NCBI GenBank assembly: GCA_030770425.1
Contig: JASJFT010000003.1
Span: forward strand, 496,001-560,000
Direction: 5' to 3'
DNA: 64,000 nucleotides
From: Darksidea phi
Taxonomy: Eukaryota; Ascomycota; Dothideomycetes; Pleosporales; Lentitheciaceae
The position numbers and the translations under genes were made by a program. Of this stretch, positions 55,221-64,000 are shown in pieces. Each line of letters starts with the position of its first letter. The first letter of the stretch is position 1. Under the pieces are notes generated by a model. It was given only the letters and a program-made list of their open reading frames with translations. It was not told the DNA's origin and did not search any database.

Positions 55221-55998
55221 GTAAACGGTAAATGGTGAATGGTAAACGGTGACGGGAGATGAGAAACGAGAAATGGGAGCGGGAACGGGAAACGAGAAAT
55301 GGGAAATGGGAAATGGGAAATGGGAAATGGGAAATGAGAAATGGGAAATGGGAAACGGGAAACAGGAAACAGTAACAGGAAACAAGAAACAGGAAACAGT
55401 AAATGGGAAACAGTAAGCAGTAAGCAGTAAATAGTAAACGGTAAATAGCAATAGTAAACAGCAAGCGGTAGACAGTAAACAGTAGATAGTAAATAATAAA
55501 CAGTAGATAATAAACAGTAGACGGTAAACGGTACACAGGAAATAGTAAATAGTAGATAATAACCGGTAGACCGTGAATAGTAAACTGTGAATAGTAAACT
55601 GTGAATAGTAAACTGTGAATAGTAAACCGTAGACGAAAAACGGGAAACGGTAACGGTAGACGGTAAACGGTAACGGGAAATAAGAAATGGGAAACAGGAA
55701 ACGGTAGACAGTAAACGGTAACAAGAAACGGGAAACGGGAAACAGGGAACGGTAAATAGCAATAGTAAACACCAAACAGGAGATAGAAAACGGTAAATAG
55801 AAAACGGAAAACAGGAAACGGTAACAGGAGACGAGAAACGGGAAATGGGAAACGGGAAACGGGAAACGGGAAATGGGAAATGGGAAACGGGAAACGGGAA
55901 ATGGGAGACAGGAAACAGAAAACAGGAAACAGTAAAAGGGAACGGTAAATAGTAATGGCAAACAGCAAACGGTAGAGAGTAAACGGTAAATAGTAAGA
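55221..55998. repeat. large degenerate minisatellite based on a 7-bp unit
   Basis: About 780 bp consist almost entirely of heptamers of the form G-[G/T]-[G/A]-A-A-A-[C/T/A], such as ggaaatg, ggaaacg, ggtaaac and agtaaat. Local higher-order runs include aaatggg about eight times near 55290-55345 and ctgtgaatagtaaa four times near 55585-55625. Because 7 is not a multiple of 3, all three minus-strand frames stay open and give overlapping Phe/Pro/Ser or Leu/Tyr/Thr repeats; these are artefacts. It lies just upstream of the gene at 56138. Confidence 0.93.
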
Positions 55999-56137
55999 AG
56001 CAGAGAGTTTGGCTCTAGTATGCGGTATGCATACACATACGGATGTCCCTTCTATTACACAGTTCCCACCCCGCTTTGCTTTGCCAGGGTGCTGTAGACA
56101 ACGGTTGCGTGTGTTTATGTGCGATTACGGTGTCGTG

Positions 56138-56981
56138 ATGGATATAGATACGGAGAGAGACCTAAGGACGGAGGCAAGCATGCACACGGGTACGACGGTG
56201 GCTTTGAGACTGGACTCGGCGAGTCGGGCTCAACATATACCGGCTCTATCACGACTACGGCTTTTGCGGCGCATAGCTCGATTACCGTCTCGCCTTCCCT
56301 TGACCCTACATCAAGCTTCTCTTGCTGCGCTTGGATCGCGGGCGTGCATATTGGATGGGCGGGCTGGGAAGCGAGGTTTCGGCAGGGAAGTGCGTTGGGA
56401 TTGTGGAGAAGGGATGGGAGATGGGGATGGGGAGGAGTATCGGGTACTTGTTTCGAGGGCGGTTACGCAGAGGTTGTGCGAGATGGGTGAGATGTGTGAG
56501 GGTGAGGATGGAGGTAGGGTGGGAGAGGTTGGGGTACCTGGAGAGGATGGTGGAATGGGGGAAGAGGAGTGGGTGTACAGGGATAGACTGAAATCAAGAG
56601 ACACGGTGCAGAAGAGGTTGGTGCGCATGGGTGTGGAGTGGGGTACGTTTTTTATCTTATTCCCTTCTCTTCTCTTGTCCTCTTTCCATTCTTTTTGTTT
56701 TCCTCCATCTTCTTCATCACTTTTTGTCTATGGTGGTATGAGGAGTGCGGCGCTGTATAGTGCCGTATAGCACCAATACAACATAATACTAACGGCCACC
56801 AGACAAATTCAAAGCAGACGTCCAAACGGCAAGCCAGCAAATTCACATCCTCCAGCCTACAATTTATTTGGTATCGGGTCGTACACCTCAAGGTTTAAAT
56901 GAGGATTCTGCGCGACGGAATGACAAATATGTGTATGATGAGCAGGGTGGGTGGAAATTGGGTGCATGGAGCGTGGGGTGA
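56138..56981 (+). CDS. conserved hypothetical protein, two exons
   Basis: Exons 56138-56642 and 56803-56981 (160-nt intron, GTACGT...CACCAG) give 227 residues; an in-frame ATG at 56117 would add seven. The last exon reads KFKADVQTASQQIHILQPTIYLVSGRTPQGLNEDSARRNDKYVYDEQGGW and is clearly protein-like, which fixes the frame of the first exon. The first exon is Arg/Leu-rich, then Gly/Glu-rich (GEGMGDGDGEEYRVLVSRAV), possibly partly distorted by repeat-like GGAT/GAGG sequence. I do not recognise the family. The N-terminal part is the least certain, since the minisatellite ends only 140 bp upstream. Confidence 0.55.
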
Positions 56982-57271
56982 GGGATGGGCGGAGGGATGT
57001 GGTGCTGGGTGCAGTGTTGGGGAGGAGTTTGGAGGGGCATCTCGGAAAGTTGTGGAGATGGGGGAGTTGAGGGTGGGGAGGGGTGTGGATGACATGTGGT
57101 GACAATATCCTCGCCTTCGTCCTCCTGAGAGAGTACAGCCAAGTAGCTCTGTCGCAGCTTAGGAAAGGATGGCCAAGACGCCGCATGGGGCCATCTTTCC
57201 ACGAAGCAACCTTAGAAAACCACTTCGAAGAAGGCGTCGAGCATCGGGCCCCAGTTTATATAACTTTCAGT

Positions 57272-58613
57272 TTACAAGCCTAGAGGCTCCCGTGAGCGGA
57301 TGGTTTCAAAAACCTTCTTGGAATTTCCAACAGCAACAGAACGGACTGATTCCACATGACCGCATCTCCTACCTCTTACCTCCATAATGTTGGTGGATGG
57401 GAATGAGACTTCGGCTGCAGAGTAACCGGATGCTTGCCGAAAGGCCAATACTCGGAAGAAGAAGAGTCGATTCATTGGTTCGGCAGCCCAGTTCGGCACC
57501 CATGAGGGTCCACCAGGGCAACGCTGCTGGCTCCAGCAGAAGGGGAACAATTCGAGCCGCTTGGTGACCTTGAGATGTGCAGGAAACGCATCTATAAATG
57601 CCTCGTATGCTTGTGTTGAGTATTTCGGCAATATCGAATTTGACACTGGAGGGGATGACAAACTCATGATGCCGTATACCTTGTCATGAGGTATGCTGCA
57701 CTTTCGATATTTGGTAAAGCTCAAGAGCCTTGGAAGGGACCTCTGCATCGCTGAAAGAAGACCGAAGCCTTGATATTGAAGCGCGGATCTTAGATTTCCT
57801 GGAGCGTCTTTTTGGCCGCGAGAATGGCCATTGTTTTTTGGAGTGGAATCTATAGAATGGTGTCCTGACCACAATGGACGATCGTGTTATTATTTGCAAG
57901 GAAGGTCTCTTGTACACGCAAACGCGGCTGAACCACTGACGGCCGAAGACAGAGAACAACGACGACCACGTCCTCTAGTCGTACGGCATCGGGCAGAAGG
58001 GATTATACCAACAGGTCTGAGTTGCTCCAAGTGCATTCACTAGAGTGGCATCGGCGCATACCTCAACCTGATCTCCTAAGTACTGTAGCGTCGTCATCGC
58101 ATGTTTGGAGTCTCCGCCTTCAGGACCAAGCCAGACTATTACTCTACGCGCAAGAGAGTATATACTTCCCATCCGCTTTACCTGAATGTTATTCTCACAC
58201 TCATCGTTCTGATTTATGCGGAGTGCGTCAACCCAGAGCACACGATCCTTATCTTCCTACCGTAGATGCCTCAAAGCGCAAGCGAGATTCCCGCCTATCT
58301 GTAGTTTTGCATCAGAGTTACTGCGACCACTTGTATCGTAGATCGCATATGCATGGACGGGGTCCATTGTTGATGCCCAAGTGTAGGATAAGGCTTCGTA
58401 TTCAGGCTCAAACTTTGGTGTGGGTTGAGGATCTTCCTTTGCGGAGTCGTACATGGCGCGATCGACATCTGCACTCGGATGATTCCAATTGCTTGGCCTT
58501 GGTGGACCTTCACAATTGTAGGGATTTGGATAACAAAAAACATATCGGCCTGATAAGGTTTCCTTAATTAGGAGGTCGTCTGGAAGATCCTTCTGTAATT
58601 CTCTAAGGGACAA
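57272..58613 (-). pseudogene. HET-domain gene, inactivated
   Basis: The N-terminal part (58257-58613) reads EYEALSYTWAS and NLACALRHLR, then a TAG at 58257-58259. The same frame continues at once with RVLWVDALRINQND, QVKRMGSIYSLARRVIVWLGPEGGDS. A second stop follows PYD, a frameshift lies in the RQWFSRVCV block, and the next segment resumes as NNNTIVHCGQDTI. The C-terminal part (57272-57874) has CSIPHDKVYGIMSLSS and WVPNWAAEP. The order is that of a normal HET protein with at least two nonsense codons and one frameshift. It is the third HET locus in the window and the only one that is clearly dead. Confidence 0.78.
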
Positions 58614-59538
58614 TCGATTCGATTTTGACGTTGGCGTTGGCGGACTCAGCGGAGCATGAAAGATGATGAGAGAAATGTCGTCATCCCAAATGCCGGGCTT
58701 CAGCCGGATAAGTCGGATTTCCTCGAGCGCAGTGGAGCTCTTTGTACGGAAGCGAAACCATTTGGAATGTCACCCCGAGACAAGGAGCCGGGATAGGAGG
58801 TGAGGGTATTATTGAGAGTCGTGATCGCGTCACGCTCTATAGTCAGGCTGTTAGTGGAGTCGGAAATGTGGACCGGAATTCATATCAAATCCGTGTAGTT
58901 TGGTGCAAGGAGCTAAATAGTGGTGATTTATTGCGAGTGTTCATTAAGCGCGATTAGGTTCCAGAATGCATATTTAAAGCCCCTTGGTGGTCAAGATTCA
59001 AAGCCTGACCGGCCCCTCCTGGCTGACCGGATCGGAACTTGACCGGAACCCTTGGCCGGAGATCACAACTTTAATTAGCCCTGGATAGTTAGGTAAAGAT
59101 TCGGGGCGATATAGGCATGAAACTGGTAGAAAAGAAGCAGAATCCCACTAAACCTAGTTAGGAGCGCACGAGGATATAAATTACAATCGTGATGCTGATG
59201 GGATGGGGAACGAGTGGGAGACAGCGCTACTGTGTATAGGAAATTTCTCAAAAATTACTAGGTTTCGCTATAATCTGCTAGGGTGCGGTATGGCTTAGGC
59301 ACGCCAGGAGGAACACCTTATAACAATACCCGACTGGCTTTGTCCATATTAGCTTACTGTATTAATGGTGATGGAACACGACGGAGGCAGCCTTTACGTG
59401 ACTCTAGGCAGTGGTCGCGCGGGGTAGTACCGGACATCAAAGAACGCATTGAAACAACGAGACTGGGTATGCAATAATATAAGCTAAAGCCTCTACGCTC
59501 AAAGATGGACTCTATCGAATCAATGTGAACAAGTTTGA
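58614..59538. other. intergenic region, no gene seen
   Basis: Contains short repeats of the tgaccgg type at about 59007-59058. The open frames at 58742-58957 and 59283-59477 have no recognisable features. Confidence 0.4.
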
Positions 59539-59994
59539 GTTCGGAGTTGCGAGTACAAGTTTGACTGGTCCTATGAGTATCGCGATTGGTCCGACCTTGG
59601 CATAGGCAACCCGATCAACGTCGATGGAGAGCATGGCACCGTCACCGCGACGCACTTCCTTGACAAGGCGCGCAAGAATTTTTCCATCCTCGACGACTCG
59701 ACCCTCAAAATTGACTGTTCCATTGAATAGGGCGACTGGAAACCTGTGAGTCTGGTGGCCGACGAGCAGAGCTTCTAGAGCAAGTTCCTCCTCGGCGGCT
59801 TAGATTAGGTGCCCGACTGGATCAAGAACCTCTCCCTTGCCATGCCCAGCATGACGAGTCACAGTGGAAAGATAGATTACTTCCTCACTACGAACCTTAT
59901 CATGCCCACCAAGAAGCTGATCCAGATTGACCGTGCTATCGGGGTCCAGGTACCGGGAGACATTTATATGGTGGGAAAACTTGTATCAGAGTAG
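59539..59994 (+). pseudogene. unrecognised gene remnant with three in-frame TAG codons
   Basis: One frame reads CEYKFDWSYEYRDWSDLG, INVDGEHGTVTATHFLDKA, KLIQIDRAIGVQVPGDIY and VGKLVSE before a normal stop at 59992-59994. It is broken by TAG at 59728, 59776 and 59806. CAG (Gln) would fit at all three. Nothing else interrupts the 150 codons, so the gene died recently and perhaps only by C-to-T changes. The 5' end is not visible (TGA at 59536 in frame). I do not recognise the family; the Tyr/Trp/Asp-rich start suggests a soluble beta-rich protein. Confidence 0.5.
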
Positions 59995-60540
59995 ATTCCA
60001 GTAGACGTATTCGATGGCGAGCTGCGATCTCCTTCCTAGAAGCCAGTAGTAGTACCGCAGACTTAATTAATTAAACAGCCCGCTGCTATCGACAAACGAA
60101 TGAGAGCAAAAATATATTTCTCTAAATACACGTAAAAACTAACGAGCGAGGGAGGGGAGGGGGGGGGGGAAGGCAGTCACGTCTCCCTTGACATCCAGCA
60201 CTTCGGAGAGAACTAATATGCTATGAAAAGAGCTCTCTACCACACATTCCTGTAATGTTTAGTTCTTACCCTTCTTTAGATATTCCTCCCCATAAGCAGG
60301 GCCATGGGTTCTTTTGCTCAACCACCCCAGAGCCTTGCTGCACAATGGCGGGATAAGCAGCAGAAACTACCATTTACCTCCATACTAGATGCTTCCCTTG
60401 CGGCTGAGGCTAGAGAAGCGCTTTAACGCTCCACATTATACTCGACCGTTTCCCTCGAGAGTTTAGCAAAGGATGGGGCAAGACAAGCCGCTTTTGCGAG
60501 GAAAAGAGGGTTTGTTATTGAGTCAACGGAAAATCACCCT
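59995..60540. other. spacer with a G-run
   Basis: Contains a purine-rich run with an uninterrupted stretch of about nine G near 60161-60169, and the 3' flank of the photolyase gene. No gene is seen. Confidence 0.4.
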
Positions 60541-62505
60541 TCAGGCTTTCTTCTTCTTCCTAACGACCATACCATCCAACGTCCCCTGAGCAGCCGCTCT
60601 CTTTCCTCTCACCTTCTCCACCTCACTCTTCCCTCTCACCTTCAAAACGCCGCCCTTCTTATTTATCTCTGGACTTTGCAGCTCCTCATCGTGCATCGTT
60701 TCCAATCCATCTGCATCCTCGCATTGCACCATGGCGCCCGGCAGCCCATTCATACCTTCCCTCGGCCCCTCCGCCTGATCGTCAAAGAGCGATCTCCACG
60801 TACCATCTAGTACTTTAGGATCGTCACCGTAGAGACCGACGTGATATGCGTTCTTCATGCCCTGAATACAAAGTTCTCTACGCTGAGGGAAGTCGAACAT
60901 CGGTTTCGGATACAATTTGTGCATCCCGTCATCCGTAAGGGTGGCCGTACCATTGCCCTTAACGAGACATCCCCATTTCTTTTGATCCACAATAGGTGCT
61001 TTCCACGGTTCATAGATATACTTGTTGTCGAAGTGTGCAAGCTCGGGGACATATCGGCGTACAAAGTGTCCTTCCTTATCCCATTTGAGAGGGAAAGCGA
61101 TGGGCGAGTAGCAGCGGTAGAATTGTGAGAAGAAGGCTGTGCAGCTTAGCCATTGCCAGTTGCCGATATTGCAAGCGGCTTCGTGGTCGATTAGCCACTC
61201 TTCAAACACTTCGGCACCTCTTTCCCAGTCAACGTAGCACCCGCCTCGCGTGAGGAAACAGGCTACAGCATGTCGTCCGAGGTGATGTATCCAGCCCTCA
61301 TATTTCAGCTGCCGCATGAGTGCATCGATCCATGGAAAGCCTGTTCGACCCTCTTTCCAACGCTTGAAGAAGACTTCTGCTTCGGCGTTGTCGACGAGAT
61401 ATCCGCCTGTGATGAGTCCAGACGTGGTGTCGATTTTGGAAGGGAGATGCCAGGGGATGAAGCGACAGTGGGGGTTATTGTATGTTTGTCCGAAGGCGTA
61501 GCCAAGAGAGGCTTGGGCACCGAAGTACATGTCGCGGAAGAGGAGTTGCCCTGTAAGACTAGTTGGCGGCTGTGATGCTTTGCCCTTGTACTTGTTGGCG
61601 ACATCTTGAGTGCGCCAGTAGAACTCGCGACAGCTAAGGGAGCCGAAGTGCATATGGGGAGATAGCAGAGTAGTAGCTTGTGGTTCAAATGCGGTAGGTG
61701 CTGTCTTAGGCTTTTCGAAGGTCGCTGTGTAGGCTTCGTTTGCGATGATTTCGTCAAGCAGTTTGAGAGCTACGGACTCTCCACCGCGGTGGGGTGTTGT
61801 AGCTTTCTTGAGACCAAGCTCTTCCATTGTGGGGACTGCGAAGTCGCCATTGGGACCGGTAAGTGCGTTGTAAGACGCCTCTTCTCCTTCGCGTTGTATC
61901 ACATTAATGTCTGGGCTGTTCGCTGGCTTCTCCTGGGCGAAGCTCAAATCGGTTTTCCCAGGATCAGGTAGTGACTTCGGTGCCGCAATCGGCCTCACAA
62001 TGTCGCCAATCTTTGCGCCCGCCGCTTGAACCTGCCCGATGCTCATCGTCGGTTTACCTTTGTTTTCTTTGACGAGTTGGTCCGGATCATACAACGTCCG
62101 CCCGGTTCTGACGAGAACCTCGACACCCGCATGTTTCGCTAATTCCATGACACTTGCATCTCGTTCCCTAGCATACGCGTCCGTATCCTTCTCGAAGACC
62201 AGATGCGTGATCTTCCATTCCTTGAACAGCTTCGGGAACAGAGTCTGCGGCGCTTCTCGTATAAGGAGAAGCTTTGACTTGGGATTTAGCTTCGTGATAG
62301 ACCTTGATAGGTCATTTTGACAATCAAGCAGGAACTTCCAGCGGTTAGGGCCGACGCGTGCGCGGTATACATAATGGGGATCCCAAGTCCAGATGGGATA
62401 GAGACATTCCGGCTCCAGGTCTAAAGCTGCTTTGAGGGCCGGAGAGTCGTGCAAACGCAGGTCCGTGCGGAACCAATATATCACGCGCGACTTGGGCTTT
62501 GGCAT
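60541..62505 (-). CDS. (6-4) photolyase/cryptochrome-family flavoprotein
   Basis: Single exon, 654 residues. The N-terminal photolyase domain starts VIYWFRTDLRLHDSPAL (about 8-24). The FAD-binding part includes LSPHMHFGSLSCREFYW (about 282-297), QLLFRDMYF, GFPWIDALMRQL, WIHHLGRHAVACFLTRG (405-421) and NIGNWQWLSCTAFF (447-460). The HHLGRH residues His408 and His412 match the catalytic histidines of (6-4) photolyases, so repair of UV (6-4) photoproducts is likely. A basic tail (KVRGKRAAAQGTLDGMVVRKKKKA) looks like a nuclear localisation signal. Some fungal members also regulate light responses. Divergent from the glycogenin gene, with about 1.1 kb between. Confidence 0.93.
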   Translation of the reverse strand: MPKPKSRVIYWFRTDLRLHDSPALKAALDLEPECLYPIWTWDPHYVYRARVGPNRWKFLLDCQNDLSRSITKLNPKSKLLLIREAPQTLFPKLFKEWKITHLVFEKDTDAYARERDASVMELAKHAGVEVLVRTGRTLYDPDQLVKENKGKPTMSIGQVQAAGAKIGDIVRPIAAPKSLPDPGKTDLSFAQEKPANSPDINVIQREGEEASYNALTGPNGDFAVPTMEELGLKKATTPHRGGESVALKLLDEIIANEAYTATFEKPKTAPTAFEPQATTLLSPHMHFGSLSCREFYWRTQDVANKYKGKASQPPTSLTGQLLFRDMYFGAQASLGYAFGQTYNNPHCRFIPWHLPSKIDTTSGLITGGYLVDNAEAEVFFKRWKEGRTGFPWIDALMRQLKYEGWIHHLGRHAVACFLTRGGCYVDWERGAEVFEEWLIDHEAACNIGNWQWLSCTAFFSQFYRCYSPIAFPLKWDKEGHFVRRYVPELAHFDNKYIYEPWKAPIVDQKKWGCLVKGNGTATLTDDGMHKLYPKPMFDFPQRRELCIQGMKNAYHVGLYGDDPKVLDGTWRSLFDDQAEGPREGMNGLPGAMVQCEDADGLETMHDEELQSPEINKKGGVLKVRGKSEVEKVRGKRAAAQGTLDGMVVRKKKKA

Positions 62506-63647
62506 TGTCGCCGTGATTGTACCAACATTTGACGTGCAACTAGACTTGTAATGCGAACTATGGGTGGGCTGGAAATCTTAACTGACAGAATTGCACAAAG
62601 AGGAAGGAATTCGATAGAAGCTAGGAAAGGATAATGAACGAAACGTGCTTGACAAAAGAATAGTAGTGGAAATCATGCTGTCATAGATCTCCGAGCTGAG
62701 CTTAGCGTCTCGCTTATCTCAAAGAGGTTTGGCGGGCCAATCGGACTCTTTGTTTTGCGGGGGAGGGATCGTTCGTGTGAATCTTATGGCATCGAAGGTT
62801 CAGCTCAAGAAATTAACGGGGGCTCGAGAGGAATTAAGGTCTCTCGAAGTAAACGGCGTACTATAGCCATGCAGCTATCAGGTACGAAACCTCCGACAAC
62901 GTGCTTGAGCGCACCGCATGCCGCGTAAGCGCCGGCGTACTGTTACCATAATCTGGGGCAGATTGACACAGCAACGTTGCGCCATGTGCCATGTGCCGTA
63001 AACCCCAGCGCAGTTTATGCCGTATCGTCGCGGCCGTATTGCAGTCGCCAGGATGGGCCTATCGTCGTGATGCTCAGCTGGTCGACACGCTGTCGTCGAT
63101 GGAGCGTGTGCCACGAAGAGAACGTGCTAAAATGAGTCCAAGGGTCTAAGGACGATGCCAGAACGGAGGCGTATTGAAGAGTTCGTGAGAGATGACAAGC
63201 AGCCTCGGGTGGGTCTAGCGGATCACACTTTCACCGTTACAGCCAGGCTGCCGCCTCGTTCGGCTTGGCCTTGTTCATCCCGGCCCATGCGCAAGCTCCG
63301 CCCGTGCCATGAGCCCGTGTCTGCAGAGCTCATCTACGTGTTGCCGTCGCGAAAACACTTTCAATTCGCGAGGATTTCCATCAATTCACCTCTCTCGACA
63401 TCGGTGCTCATCTTCTACAGCTCCGCATTCACAAGAATGACTCTTTGTTTATGTTGGTAGTTCCTGCACGGCATATTGGCCTGTCTTGGGTACAGCAACC
63501 GCTGCGATCGGCACAGCTTCATACGTCGAGATAGCGGGGAAGCTTGCTGCAGCTGTGTCACCCGGCCACGCCAGCGGGACACTCGATTGTCTTGGTCTTC
63601 TTGCTCAAAGACATTCTGCTCTCTCGCTCTTCGTAACTACCGCCAAT
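62506..63647. promoter_or_regulatory. divergent promoter region of photolyase and glycogenin genes
   Basis: No gene is supported in this 1.1-kb region; open frames at 62878-63114 and 63155-63460 have no features. It should hold both promoters. Pyrimidine-rich sequence (gctctctcgctctt) precedes the glycogenin start. Confidence 0.45.
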
Positions 63648-64000
63648 ATGGCGAAACCGCTGGAAGATGTGTACTGCACGGTAAGCTTTTCCCTCGTCGT
63701 ACAAGCACGCGAGCTAACCGCCCTGCAGCTTCTCATGAGCGACTCCTACCTCCCAGGTATGTACTATCAAGGCACAAGTCGACTTCCAGCGCTTCCTATA
63801 CCCGCAGGTTGCCCGGAAGAATTCTATACGTAGAATATATCGACACTAACGTCGTTCTGTTTTCTAGGAGCCGCCGTCCTTGCACATTCCCTTCGCGATG
63901 CCGGTACCACGAAGAAGCTGGCAGTCCTCGTTACGCTGGACACGCTGTCCGCAGCTACGATCACCGAGTTGCGATCGCTATATGACTACCTGATACCGGT
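63648..64000 (+). CDS. glycogenin (GT8 glycosyltransferase), 5' part, cut by right window edge
   Basis: Three short exons, 63648-63680, 63729-63756 and 63868-64000 and beyond, read MAKPLEDVYCT, LLMSDSYLPG, then AAVLAHSLRDAGTTKKLAVLVTLD and SLYDYLIPV. This is the conserved N-terminus of glycogenin, in which DSYLPGAxVLAHSLRDxGT is diagnostic. Glycogenin is a self-glucosylating primer that starts glycogen synthesis from UDP-glucose. The DxD metal motif and acceptor Tyr lie beyond the edge. The first exon is 33 nt and the second 28 nt; such tiny leading exons are known in fungal members. Start is the ATG at 63648. Confidence 0.88.

Noticed and set aside
55172..56036. Three overlapping minus-strand open frames of 196-282 codons (Phe/Pro/Ser or Leu/Tyr-rich repeats)
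   Set aside because: They are three readings of the 7-bp minisatellite; because 7 and 3 share no factor, all frames stay open. No splice sites, start context or domain support them.

Overview
This window is nuclear DNA of a filamentous ascomycete (Pezizomycotina; Dothideomycetes is my best guess, not proven). The evidence is: short GT-AG introns of about 45-130 nt; fungal families such as HET-domain proteins, a DUF6606 giant protein, an Agd3-type deacetylase, EFM4/EFM7 methyltransferases and glycogenin; and AT-rich, TpA-dense blocks nearly free of CpA/TpG, the signature of repeat-induced point mutation (RIP). No bacterial-type operons, rRNA, tRNA or CRISPR were recognised.

Layout. 1-2.9 kb: 5' half of a DUF6606 giant protein (minus, cut by the left edge). 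4.4-8.2 kb: RIP-mutated DNA, a duplicated repeat and a small decayed gene. 8.7-19.4 kb: a secondary-metabolism-like group: decayed P450, MFS exporter, a P450 N-terminal scrap joined to a rhodopsin-domain pseudogene, an intact P450 and a broken BAHD-type acyltransferase, with no backbone synthase. 19.7-26.9 kb: a HET-domain gene and two head-to-head protein kinase genes that share an N-terminal domain I cannot name. 27.8-29.7 kb: a complete but RIP-killed Fot1/pogo transposon inside an older repeat whose empty copy lies at 43.6 kb. 30.4-31.8 kb: a seven-helix membrane protein. 32-36 kb: repeats, a minisatellite and weak ORFs. 36-43 kb: mostly conserved genes (Lys/Arg-rich protein, Agd3-like deacetylase, TMEM205-like protein, EFM7 and EFM4). 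43.9-47.3 kb: a second HET gene with a membrane tail. 48.1-54.2 kb: small membrane protein, serine hydrolase, single-pass Ser/Thr-rich surface protein. 55.2-56.0 kb: a large heptamer-based minisatellite. 56.1-60 kb: one conserved unknown gene, a HET pseudogene and a second pseudogene with three in-frame TAG codons. 60.5-64 kb: (6-4)-type photolyase and the 5' end of glycogenin.

How it fits together. Conserved housekeeping genes alternate with fast-evolving accessory DNA. The accessory part has two themes: non-self recognition (three HET loci plus a kinase pair) and secondary metabolism in decay. Several dead genes carry TAG/TAA where CAG/CAA would fit, consistent with C-to-T mutation.

Exon boundaries were worked out by hand from GT/AG sites and reading frame. 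Totals divide by three where exon coordinates are given for a complete gene, but no transcript evidence was available.
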